DNA from: CAYWNA01 sp964459305
GTDB taxonomy: Bacteria > Planctomycetota > Planctomycetia > Pirellulales > Pirellulaceae
NCBI GenBank assembly: GCA_964459305.1
Contig: CAYWNA010000216.1
Span: 1 to 22,841, forward strand
Length of the DNA stretch: 22,841 nt
Reading direction: 5' to 3'
Within the stretch, counting starts at the first letter, position 1. Each line of letters opens with the position of its first letter. The notes under the pieces were generated by a model that saw nothing but the letters and a program-made list of their open reading frames with translations, did not search any database and was not told where the DNA came from. Made by a program: the position numbers and the translations under genes. Below are positions 1 to 7,295 of this stretch, in pieces.

Positions 1-1373
1 CAGCGACGTCGTGGTTTGACCTGCCGGATCACAACCTGCTGCTCGCCCAGTCGCTGTAACACGTCGTTCAGGCCGGAGAGCCCCCGTTCGATCCCGGCGA
101 AGTTGTCCTTGACGGCCTTGCTCGCACCGTTAATGGAACTGGCCATTTGCTTTTGGATATCCTGGGCGCGCTCGCCCAGTCCGGTCAGCGTGTCCTGAAG
201 CTGGCCCGCGACACGCCCCATCTCGTCCATCTGGGCTTTCCATTCGGCTTGGTGAGCTGCCATTGCCTCATCGGCGGCCTTGTGAAATACGGCCGGATCG
301 AATCCTTTCTCCTGTTCCCCTGCTCCCTCGCGCCCGTCGTTCAACCTTTTTAACAGGTTCTCGTTGCAGTACTCGTCTACCCACGTGACCAGATCCTCCT
401 CGTTCTTCTGCAGCGCCGAGGCCGGTATCTTCACGAACAGACTCAAGATCAACGCCAGCAGCGTCGTGTCGAAGGCGGTTCCCAATCCTTCAAACACCTT
501 ATTCAGCGACTCCTTGACCACCGAGATATCGCTTGCGTTTTCGAGACTGCCGCCCAGGCTGGCCACGGCATAGCTCACACCGATCACCGTACCGATGAAA
601 CCCATGATGGGCATCGCCCAGATAAAGACCTTCACGATCGTATAACTGGACGCAACCGTGTTCGCGTCGATTGCCGATTGCGACTCCATCATGGTCACGG
701 TTTCGGCGGCATTCCTACGAACACGAAAATGCTCCAGCCCGCGAGTGGCGCGGTTGATCAGGTAGCTTTCGCCTGGTTCCCCCGGCAGGCTATGCACGTG
801 AGCATGAAACTTGTCCAGCGAATCGACCGTGATCTCCTTGGATAATTCGGTGGGCAACACATCCAACAGCATCGAATCCCGCTGGCGTTTCAATTTTTTC
901 CACTTCAACACAAGAATCGCCAGGGACCAGAAGAACAACAACAGCGTCAATGCCTGTACCCAGCCCCAAAACAAGCCGGTGAAGCCAAGCTCAAGCTGGA
1001 CGCATATGAAAATCAGGAACAGAAAGGCCACGGTCGCCACCCCGCCCATCACGCCGCTCCGGATCAGACTGACGTTACTGCTGTCAGTCCACTCGCCGGC
1101 GGAATCCGCAGCTTTTTCTGGCGGTGGCGATGGCGACGGCGCTTGCGGTTTGTCTTTGGCGGTCGGTCTGGCGCCTCTGGGTTTCGGTGCGTGACTAACG
1201 TCGATTCCGGGGAATCCTGGGCCTTTGCTTTCCGTTTCGGTAGGCTCAGTAGGGATGTTTTGGGGAATTCGGACGGAGGCTTTGCAGTAGGGGCAAGCGC
1301 ACTTGCGGCCGGCCAATTCCTCGCGAACCTTCAGCGATTTCTCACATTGTGGGCATTTGAACTTGAAATACAT
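1..1373 (-). CDS. Zinc-ribbon MotA/TolQ/ExbB-family proton channel protein (partial, runs off left edge)
   Basis: My own minus-strand translation from the ATG at 1373 stays open for 457 codons to the window edge, so the C-terminus is missing. The N-terminus has a zinc ribbon (CPQC at residues 7-10, CPYC at 27-30), then a Pro/Ser-rich linker (about 45-95). Two membrane segments follow (about 107-128 and 137-157), then a cytoplasmic stretch and the paired channel helices of the MotA/TolQ/ExbB family (about 245-275, with GFIGTVIGVSYAV; and 296-318, with GTAFDTTLLALIL). From about 355 the chain is predicted coiled coil (KAADEAMAAHQAEWKAQ onwards). The family makes the stator of ion-driven motors that couple proton flow to a periplasmic or cytoplasmic partner. 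The partner, expected downstream (lower coordinates), is outside the window. The fusion of zinc ribbon and long tail is unlike ordinary ExbB or TolQ. Family call is firm, substrate or partner unknown. Confidence 0.9.
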   Translation of the reverse strand, partial: MYFKFKCPQCEKSLKVREELAGRKCACPYCKASVRIPQNIPTEPTETESKGPGFPGIDVSHAPKPRGARPTAKDKPQAPSPSPPPEKAADSAGEWTDSSNVSLIRSGVMGGVATVAFLFLIFICVQLELGFTGLFWGWVQALTLLLFFWSLAILVLKWKKLKRQRDSMLLDVLPTELSKEITVDSLDKFHAHVHSLPGEPGESYLINRATRGLEHFRVRRNAAETVTMMESQSAIDANTVASSYTIVKVFIWAMPIMGFIGTVIGVSYAVASLGGSLENASDISVVKESLNKVFEGLGTAFDTTLLALILSLFVKIPASALQKNEEDLVTWVDEYCNENLLKRLNDGREGAGEQEKGFDPAVFHKAADEAMAAHQAEWKAQMDEMGRVAGQLQDTLTGLGERAQDIQKQMASSINGASKAVKDNFAGIERGLSGLNDVLQRLGEQQVVIRQVKPRRR

Positions 1374-1638
1374 GGCACACTCAGACTCGTTGGTCCCTGA
1401 CTGATGGAACGACGTCTTGGAACGTCTACACCCGAATCTAGTATTCTACATCAAGACAGCCGTTTGATATAGGTTCCAGACAACAGAACGGCCGAAAGCG
1501 GAAATTCACCGCCATACCCGACTCCGACCAAGAGACAAAATGCCGGATCGGAAGCCCGTCTTTCCTGACGTCATCGAGACGAACTATCAACAGCTGATCA
1601 GGCCGCCACGGAATAGGGGCAGGGGAATGCTTCAGTAA
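1374..1638. other. Intergenic stretch, no supported gene
   Basis: No convincing gene is seen between the start of the channel gene and the inverted-repeat element. A 75-codon minus-strand open frame (1665-1438) starts inside the repeat and shows no recognisable domain. The stretch should hold the promoter of the minus-strand channel gene, but I see no clear -35/-10 pair. Confidence 0.5.
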
Positions 1639-1783
1639 GTTATTCGAGGGTGTCCGGGAATTCAACGCGCCAAGATACGCGGTTTTCGGGAGGGCGAGGC
1701 TCCTGCCGAGCCGCGTGGCGGTTCCAGAGGCTCGGCTCAGCAGGAGCTTCGCCCTCCCAATTCCCGGACACCCTCAGTTATTC
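1639..1783. repeat. MITE/REP-like inverted-repeat element with candidate 7-bp target duplication
   Basis: A perfect 17-bp terminal inverted repeat is visible: GAGGGTGTCCGGGAATT at 1646-1662 and its reverse complement at 1759-1775. Inside lies a second, imperfect inverted repeat of about 25 bp (1688-1712 against 1729-1758, cores GGGAGGGCGAGGCTCC and GCTTCGCCCTCCC, with a 5-bp insertion in the right arm). The heptamer GTTATTC flanks the element at 1639-1645 and 1777-1783, the right copy after one extra A, which looks like a target-site duplication. The element has no room for a transposase, so it would be moved in trans. It sits 20 bp past the stop of the transglutaminase gene and its hairpin could also end transcription. 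Similar GC-rich palindromes are common in planctomycete genomes; that is recollection, not a search result. Confidence 0.8.
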
Positions 1784-1803
1784 CTCTGGCAGCCTGCACG
1801 ACT

Positions 1804-3861
1804 CTACGGCTCGGCGTGTGCCGTGAGCTTTGCTTGGAGCGTCTCGACGGAGACAGCATCGGCTCGGCCGCTGTAGCGGATGGCGGCGAATTGGCGGTAC
1901 CATTGGGCCGCTTTGCCGTGTGCGAGATCGGGCGAGGATGAGGACACGCGGTCGGCGAATTGGTGAAGCGTCTCGTGGGGCTGGCGTGCAAGACCCTCTT
2001 TTCGCCATCGCCGATCCATCAGGGTCAGGAGCCTTTGCAGCTGTATCAGGCAGGGGTCGCGTTGGACGGCACACGTCCTCGATCGTCGGCGCCAGATCCA
2101 ACGTGACGCGAAAACCGTTGCGGCCAGCAGCAATGCCAGGAGAACCGGCGGGCGTGTGAACCATCGTCCCAGCGAGCCAAGGATGGACCGCACACCACCT
2201 TGCCGAATTGACGCGACAAATCGCTGCCATCGCGAGCGCAGAGTGTCCCAGACTTGACTGGCGGCCGATGCGGGATTCTCTTGTGGAAGGCCGCTCGCCG
2301 GTGTTGCCTCAACCACCACCCAGCCTCTCTCGCGGTCGTATGCCTCGACCCAAGCGTGTGCGTCGCGGTTTCTCGCAATCCAGTAATCTCCGAAATCGTT
2401 CCGTTCGGCGGCGACAAATCCCGTGACGTACCGGCTTGGCACGCCCGCGGCGCGCAACAGCACGGCCGCGCCGCTGGCAAAGTACTCGCAATGGGCCGGA
2501 GTCTTTTCGAGAAGAAAGTGGGTCAACGGGTCCTTATCGGCCGGGATGTTGATGCCGAATTCATACTGATAGTTGTTCAGGAAGTAGCGTTCGACCGCGA
2601 CGATCTTTTCGCTGGCCGTGGTGGATTGGCCGGCAACATTCAATGCCAATTCATGGATGCGCGGGTCGAGGTCCACAGGCAGGGCCGTCAGACGCTCCCA
2701 GTCGCCGCTGGGGATGCGTCGGAGGCGAACGTCATTGTCATGGGCGTCGGTCGCAATGGGCAGCCCGGTCGCTGCGTCGGAGGTACCGGCTACGTATGGT
2801 GTGCGCGACGGCAAATCGTTTGCCTCAACGATCCCGTGCATATCGATCGATAAAGCGTCGACCGGTATCTGCAAACCAGCGAGTCCCGGCGGCACAAACA
2901 CGACTTCCCGAAACGCCTGGTTCGGCCAGATCTCCAGCCGATTCCAGGTGTCGGCCCCCGACCGAAACAGCGAAAACGTGTGAACGTGGCTTTGGCCAGA
3001 CGGAACGCTCCATGCCGCGTCCTCGACCTTGTCGGGCGGCAGTGTGGTCCGTTGGCTGTCGCTGTGCCATTCCGCCCGATCGTACGTGTCAAACGCTCGA
3101 CCTCGCAGATATCCTGGCGCATCTTTGGCCCATACCCGCAGCGCAACGCGGCTTCCGGAACTGCCCTTCAGCCTGGCCACGCTGCCAAGCCTGCCTTTGC
3201 CGGAGAAGCCGACTGATTCCGATCGGGACCGCGGGTTCATCATCGCACCAAACACCATTTCAATCTTGCGCGCGTGGCGATGCAGGTTACTGGCCGTGCC
3301 CCATCCAATCGCGCCGCTCGCCAGAAGCACGATCCCCAGGAGTACCCGGCGACTGGTGAGCGGTTTTGCCGGCTGATCGCCGCCACGCAAACGGCAAGCC
3401 GCGAAGAAGCCTGCCGTCAGGGCGACCAAGCCCAAGGAAAACAACTGAAAGACCAGACGATCGTGGCCTCTGACTTGCACGTCTCCGGTGAACGTCATCG
3501 CCACGATGGCCAGAATTGGCAGGTACGATGGAAGTCGGTCACCTTCGCGGCGAACAAAGAACTGAGCGACCTGAAAAACGAGGAAGTACTCGGCAGTCAG
3601 ACACGAACGCGGGAAGAAGAAGCTTGGGCGGCCCGAGTACCAAGCCGGCGGTACGACAGCCCACTGCACGATGTACAACACGGCGAACACAATTGGCCAT
3701 CGTTGCGCGGTCTGCGGAGAGACGGGACGGATTCGAGACAACCAACCGACCAAGGCAGCTCCGAAGGCCACCGCCGAGAAGATCGGTGTGTCGAAGCATT
3801 GCGCCAGCGCCGCCGCCTGGAGGGCGACCAGAACAAATCCCAAACTCCGTTGCGCATTCAT
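1804..3861 (-). CDS. TgpA-like membrane transglutaminase (transglutaminase core plus DUF4129-like tail)
   Basis: This 685-residue protein has the layout of TgpA-type transglutaminase-like proteins: an N-terminal group of membrane helices (about 5-190), a large extracytoplasmic region, a transglutaminase core, one helix at about 571-590 and a cytoplasmic DUF4129-like domain (about 605-680). The catalytic Cys and His are visible as C458 in AHCEYFASG and H502 in RDAHAWVEAY. The third position is E518 in VVVEATP, where the family usually has Asp in a D-x-TP setting. The ATG at 3861 overlaps the DUF58 stop (ATGA), so translation is probably coupled. MoxR, DUF58 and TgpA-like proteins commonly form one operon. 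The family is tied to envelope assembly or peptide cross-linking, but the substrate here is unknown. Confidence 0.93.
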   Translation of the reverse strand: MNAQRSLGFVLVALQAAALAQCFDTPIFSAVAFGAALVGWLSRIRPVSPQTAQRWPIVFAVLYIVQWAVVPPAWYSGRPSFFFPRSCLTAEYFLVFQVAQFFVRREGDRLPSYLPILAIVAMTFTGDVQVRGHDRLVFQLFSLGLVALTAGFFAACRLRGGDQPAKPLTSRRVLLGIVLLASGAIGWGTASNLHRHARKIEMVFGAMMNPRSRSESVGFSGKGRLGSVARLKGSSGSRVALRVWAKDAPGYLRGRAFDTYDRAEWHSDSQRTTLPPDKVEDAAWSVPSGQSHVHTFSLFRSGADTWNRLEIWPNQAFREVVFVPPGLAGLQIPVDALSIDMHGIVEANDLPSRTPYVAGTSDAATGLPIATDAHDNDVRLRRIPSGDWERLTALPVDLDPRIHELALNVAGQSTTASEKIVAVERYFLNNYQYEFGINIPADKDPLTHFLLEKTPAHCEYFASGAAVLLRAAGVPSRYVTGFVAAERNDFGDYWIARNRDAHAWVEAYDRERGWVVVEATPASGLPQENPASAASQVWDTLRSRWQRFVASIRQGGVRSILGSLGRWFTRPPVLLALLLAATVFASRWIWRRRSRTCAVQRDPCLIQLQRLLTLMDRRWRKEGLARQPHETLHQFADRVSSSSPDLAHGKAAQWYRQFAAIRYSGRADAVSVETLQAKLTAHAEP

Positions 3862-5096
3862 AGGACGTCAAGCCCCCCGTCGCGAATCTGCGCGATGCTC
3901 AATTGAACGACGCTGCCTTCGTCGAAGTCAATTGGTTCGGTCGTTTCGCCGTCGCGAACGATCAGGATTTTGACGCTGCATCCCATTTCGACTGCCGTGC
4001 GCACCAGTTGCCGGCGAGACGCATCCCAATCCAGGAGCACGCCAATGACGGTTGATATGTTTGTCAACTCGTCCACCAAAGCCGGCGCAACCGTGTCGAA
4101 AGGGTTATCGCGGCAGGCGTCGACACAGGCGACGATCTCCAGGATGTTCTCGAAGTGGGCCGTATGCCGGCCGGCACGGAATACATACAGCTCGGGACCG
4201 GCTGCGAACAAATCGATCAGGTACTCGCCGCGCGACAGCGCATCGGCCACCGACGCGGATAGGCTGATCGCCGCTTCGAGGTCCGGAAAACCTTCTCGAC
4301 GGGCCTTGCGTCCGCGCGGTACGAAAGTGTCCAACACCAGCGCAACGCGGCAGTAGTACTCCTCCTGGTACTCGCGCACCACGGGCTTGGCCAAGCGGGC
4401 CCATGAGCGATAGTCGATCCGCCGAGCCGAATCGCCGGGCACGTATTCCCGGTTGCCGATGTACTCGGGCGACTCGCCTATGTTGGAGGTCAACGCGATG
4501 CCGCCCGGCTGATACCGTGTGCCAACCGGTACGTCCAATCCGGCGATCGGATGAAAATGGGGCAAGACCAGCACCGAAGGCTCTTCGGCTCGCGACCGGC
4601 CGTCGCGCGTGAAATTGAAGGGAAACGTCGAGCAAGCCCGTGGCCTAGGCAGCGTATGCAGTCCCCGCCGGTTCGGTTTCAGGCGAACCGTGGTCGACGA
4701 TGACTCGCCGGGACGAAGGTGGCCGAGGGTCGTTTCCGGGTCGACGGATTCGAAACTCCTGGGCAGGTGAAAGAACCGAAACACGAGGTCGTACGCCGGC
4801 AGCTTCCCTTGATTCACAAGGGTGTACGGCGCCGTGACAACTTGTCCGGCAGTGGCCCTTTCCGGAAACGTCCCGCGGACTTCCATCCTGGGGCGCAACA
4901 CATACCCGGTAAATCGGTCGACGCACATCAGGGCGAACAAGACACAGAAGATCTGATAGATGGGAATATCGACCGACACGCTTCCCATCGTTCCCGACAA
5001 CAGCAAGCCGGCCATTACCCATCTTCCGCCCGCGGTCAGCCGGACAGTCCACAGAAAACGGAGGTAGCGGTACGTGCCCGACGCCTCCAAATTCAT
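3858..5096 (-). CDS. DUF58 domain protein (vWA-like partner of MoxR)
   Basis: The 412-residue product has two membrane helices near the N-terminus (about 24-42 and 46-60), a beta-rich middle and the DUF58 signature at residues 217-243 (REYVPGDSARRIDYRSWA, then VREYQ). The region after it resembles a von Willebrand A fold (VALVLDT at 251-257). I chose the ATG at 5096 rather than a longer upstream frame, because it overlaps the MoxR stop as ATGA and the longer version would run through the moxR coding region. In such operons the MoxR ATPase is thought to act as a chaperone on vWA/DUF58 partners. The gene is sandwiched by 4-base overlaps on both sides, so the three genes are surely co-transcribed. 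Confidence 0.94.
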   Translation of the reverse strand: MNLEASGTYRYLRFLWTVRLTAGGRWVMAGLLLSGTMGSVSVDIPIYQIFCVLFALMCVDRFTGYVLRPRMEVRGTFPERATAGQVVTAPYTLVNQGKLPAYDLVFRFFHLPRSFESVDPETTLGHLRPGESSSTTVRLKPNRRGLHTLPRPRACSTFPFNFTRDGRSRAEEPSVLVLPHFHPIAGLDVPVGTRYQPGGIALTSNIGESPEYIGNREYVPGDSARRIDYRSWARLAKPVVREYQEEYYCRVALVLDTFVPRGRKARREGFPDLEAAISLSASVADALSRGEYLIDLFAAGPELYVFRAGRHTAHFENILEIVACVDACRDNPFDTVAPALVDELTNISTVIGVLLDWDASRRQLVRTAVEMGCSVKILIVRDGETTEPIDFDEGSVVQLSIAQIRDGGLDVL

Positions 5097-6028
5097 GACG
5101 GCACCTTCACGCGTTTCAGAATCTCGGCAACGATGTCTTTGGCCGACACGCCGCCGTATTTGGCTTTCGATGTCATGACCAGGCGATGGGGCAACACGTA
5201 CGGGGCCAGCCGTTGAACGTCGTCGGGCAAGACGTAATCCCGGCCCGATGCCAGGGCAGCCGCCTGGCACGCGCGGAACAGCATCAAGGATCCACGGGGG
5301 CTGGCACCCAGCTTCAGTCGCGCATCTTCTCTTGTATGTCCAACGATTTCGACCATGTAGTGCGAGATAATCTCTTCCACTCGAATCGTGCGCACGATTT
5401 TCTGCAGGTCGACAACGTCTTCCTTGCTGAAGACGGGCTGAAGATGATCCAACGGATGCGTCTCGGCCTGAGAGTACAGGATGCCAACCTCGGTTTCCGC
5501 GTCGGGGTAGCCCAGTTCAAGCTGGATCAGGAAGCGGTCCAGTTGCGCTTCGGGCAGCGGGTAAGTCCCGTGAAACTCGATGGGATTCTGAGTCGCCAAT
5601 ACGAGAAACGGTGATGGCAAGTCGCGCCGTTGGCCTTCGATAGTGGCGTGCGACTCGCTCATCGCCTCCAGCAGCGCCGACTGCGTCCGCGGCGATGCCC
5701 GATTGATTTCGTCGGCCAACAGCACATTGCAGAAGACCGGCCCTGGGCGGAACGCGAACGTCCCTTCGACCGGATTGTAGATCGACGATCCCAGGATGTC
5801 GGCAGGCAGCAGATCAGGCGTGAACTGAATGCGATGGAACTGGACGTCGACCGCCTTGGCCACGGCCTTGGCCAGGGTCGTCTTTCCCACGCCGGGCACA
5901 TCCTGCAATAGCACCGAGCCGTTGGAGAGCAACGAAATCACCAGCATCTCGATGCTCTCTCGATTACCGCGGATTACCTCGGATAGAGCATCGGTCAACG
6001 CCGCAATTCTCTCCTCAGACTGCTTCAT
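5093..6028 (-). CDS. MoxR-family AAA+ ATPase
   Basis: The 311-residue protein shows every AAA+ element of the MoxR group: Walker A (DVPGVGKTT, about 43-51), Walker B (LLADEINRA, 103-111), sensor 1 (ATQNP, 145-149), an LDRF motif (163-166) and sensor 2 (GASPRG, 241-246). Its length matches the usual 310-330 residues. The ATG at 6028 (MKQSEERI) was chosen; an in-frame start at 6109 adds 27 residues unlike the family. It is the first gene of the MoxR-DUF58-TgpA unit and its stop overlaps the DUF58 start. The family acts as ATP-driven chaperones that insert cofactors or remodel vWA-domain partners in the cytoplasm. Confidence 0.96.
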   Translation of the reverse strand: MKQSEERIAALTDALSEVIRGNRESIEMLVISLLSNGSVLLQDVPGVGKTTLAKAVAKAVDVQFHRIQFTPDLLPADILGSSIYNPVEGTFAFRPGPVFCNVLLADEINRASPRTQSALLEAMSESHATIEGQRRDLPSPFLVLATQNPIEFHGTYPLPEAQLDRFLIQLELGYPDAETEVGILYSQAETHPLDHLQPVFSKEDVVDLQKIVRTIRVEEIISHYMVEIVGHTREDARLKLGASPRGSLMLFRACQAAALASGRDYVLPDDVQRLAPYVLPHRLVMTSKAKYGGVSAKDIVAEILKRVKVPS

Positions 6029-6154
6029 ATTGTCAGTTCCCGCATGGTGGTATCGCGATTCGGCGCCGTTGCCAAGTCGACTATACCACGGCCACAAGGT
6101 CGCGCTCAATCGCTGCCGCCTATTTCGCCCCGCCGCAAGCGGACTGGCGGAGCA

Positions 6155-6595
6155 CTAGCCGTCGCTATCGTCCTGCTCGGTGTCAGACGCGGTCGGCGCT
6201 TTGGGATCGGTTGGAACAGGCGATGCCGGATTGTAGCTCGGCTGGCCGTACGTACCGGACGAGCCGGGGTTGCCACTTGCCGGCTGGATTCCGGAGGAGT
6301 AGCCCGAGGTCGCGGGGTAACTGCCGTAACCGCTCTGCGAATTACCCGACGTTCCGCCAACGCTGTAACCGGCGGCGGGCGTGGCATACGGAGAGGCCGA
6401 TGCAGGTGGAAAGGTCGCGGCAGGAACAGTTCTCGTGGTCGACTCGACTTTCGCCGACAGATTGGCAGCCCAGAGTTGCCATCCACAGAACCCTGCGACC
6501 ACCGTGCCACCCACGATCACTCCCAACACGCTGCCGAGAAGGACGGCCGCGCCGGTATTGGAAGTCTTTCTTGTGCTTGTCTGAGGATCGTGCAT
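6155..6595 (-). CDS. Hypothetical single-pass membrane protein with Pro/Ser/Gly/Tyr-rich tail
   Basis: I do not recognise a family. The 146-residue product has a short polar N-terminus, one hydrophobic segment (about 16-44) and then a low-complexity tail rich in Ser, Gly, Tyr, Pro and Thr, ending in an acidic stretch (DTEQDDSDG). The tail is probably disordered and could lie outside the membrane. The gene starts 11 bp after the stop of the preceding membrane-protein gene and ends 126 bp before moxR, all on the same strand, so it may be part of the MoxR operon. Low-complexity sequence makes any function call unsafe. Confidence 0.7.
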   Translation of the reverse strand: MHDPQTSTRKTSNTGAAVLLGSVLGVIVGGTVVAGFCGWQLWAANLSAKVESTTRTVPAATFPPASASPYATPAAGYSVGGTSGNSQSGYGSYPATSGYSSGIQPASGNPGSSGTYGQPSYNPASPVPTDPKAPTASDTEQDDSDG

Positions 6596-6606
6596 GGGAA
6601 AACTCG

Positions 6607-7119
6607 CTATGACGGAGAAGCGCCCCCTTGCGGTTCGGGTTCAACAGGCGTGGATCCCATTTGGATCGTCGCCACTCGACCGTGCAGCAAGGAGTATTCC
6701 TTGGGAGATGATGGCTCCTGTGCGTGGGCATTTTTGTTCAAACGCAAGGAAAGCCAACGCACGCCCATGGCAGCCAATCCGCAGAGGCCCATGAGGACCG
6801 TGAAAATGGCGATGGCGATCTTTCCTGCCAACATGCTGTTGTCGTCAGCCGATTCTAACCAGTCCCAGCCATTCGCTACTATCGCAAGACCGTAAAGGTA
6901 CACCAACGGCAAACAGCCGCCCGCAGAAACGCAGCCGATGGAAAACGCTCGACCGTATCCCCGGCCATACACGATGCCCGCGATCAGCATCGAAGGGGCC
7001 AGAAACCACAGCATGCCGAGAATGCTCAAAGACAGCCATCCCGGAAGGGCAAAGAAGATGCAACAGACCAGAGCCGAAACGGAAACCGCGGCGAACAAAG
7101 TCTTGAGCGTGAACCGCAT
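6607..7119 (-). CDS. Hypothetical four-helix membrane protein
   Basis: The 170-residue product has about four hydrophobic segments (roughly 5-25, 28-50, 60-82, 98-125) and a polar cytoplasmic-looking tail. The start MRFTLKTLF resembles the opening of many small planctomycete membrane proteins. I chose the ATG at 7119 because a GGAGG lies 7 bases upstream of it; an upstream ATG at 7149 has no such site. It is the first gene of the minus-strand run that leads into moxR and is divergent from the beta-propeller gene. No catalytic motif is visible and no function is proposed. Confidence 0.75.
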   Translation of the reverse strand: MRFTLKTLFAAVSVSALVCCIFFALPGWLSLSILGMLWFLAPSMLIAGIVYGRGYGRAFSIGCVSAGGCLPLVYLYGLAIVANGWDWLESADDNSMLAGKIAIAIFTVLMGLCGLAAMGVRWLSLRLNKNAHAQEPSSPKEYSLLHGRVATIQMGSTPVEPEPQGGASPS

Positions 7120-7295
7120 GGGCGAACCTCCGTGAGTCTGATAAGCCAATCCATGCCAGTCAGCTTATCGCGCCGTGACTGCCCGTGTCAATCAAAGGAA
7201 GCACGGCGAGACAGAAAAGGGCCGCCGTTTTCTTGCAGCGCCGGGGACTGGAGCTTATGCTGCAAAGGGCCTCAGTTTTTAGGGAGACTACGATA

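Noticed and set aside
1438..1665. 75-codon minus-strand open frame
   Set aside because: It begins inside the inverted-repeat element, shows no domain, and lacks a ribosome site.
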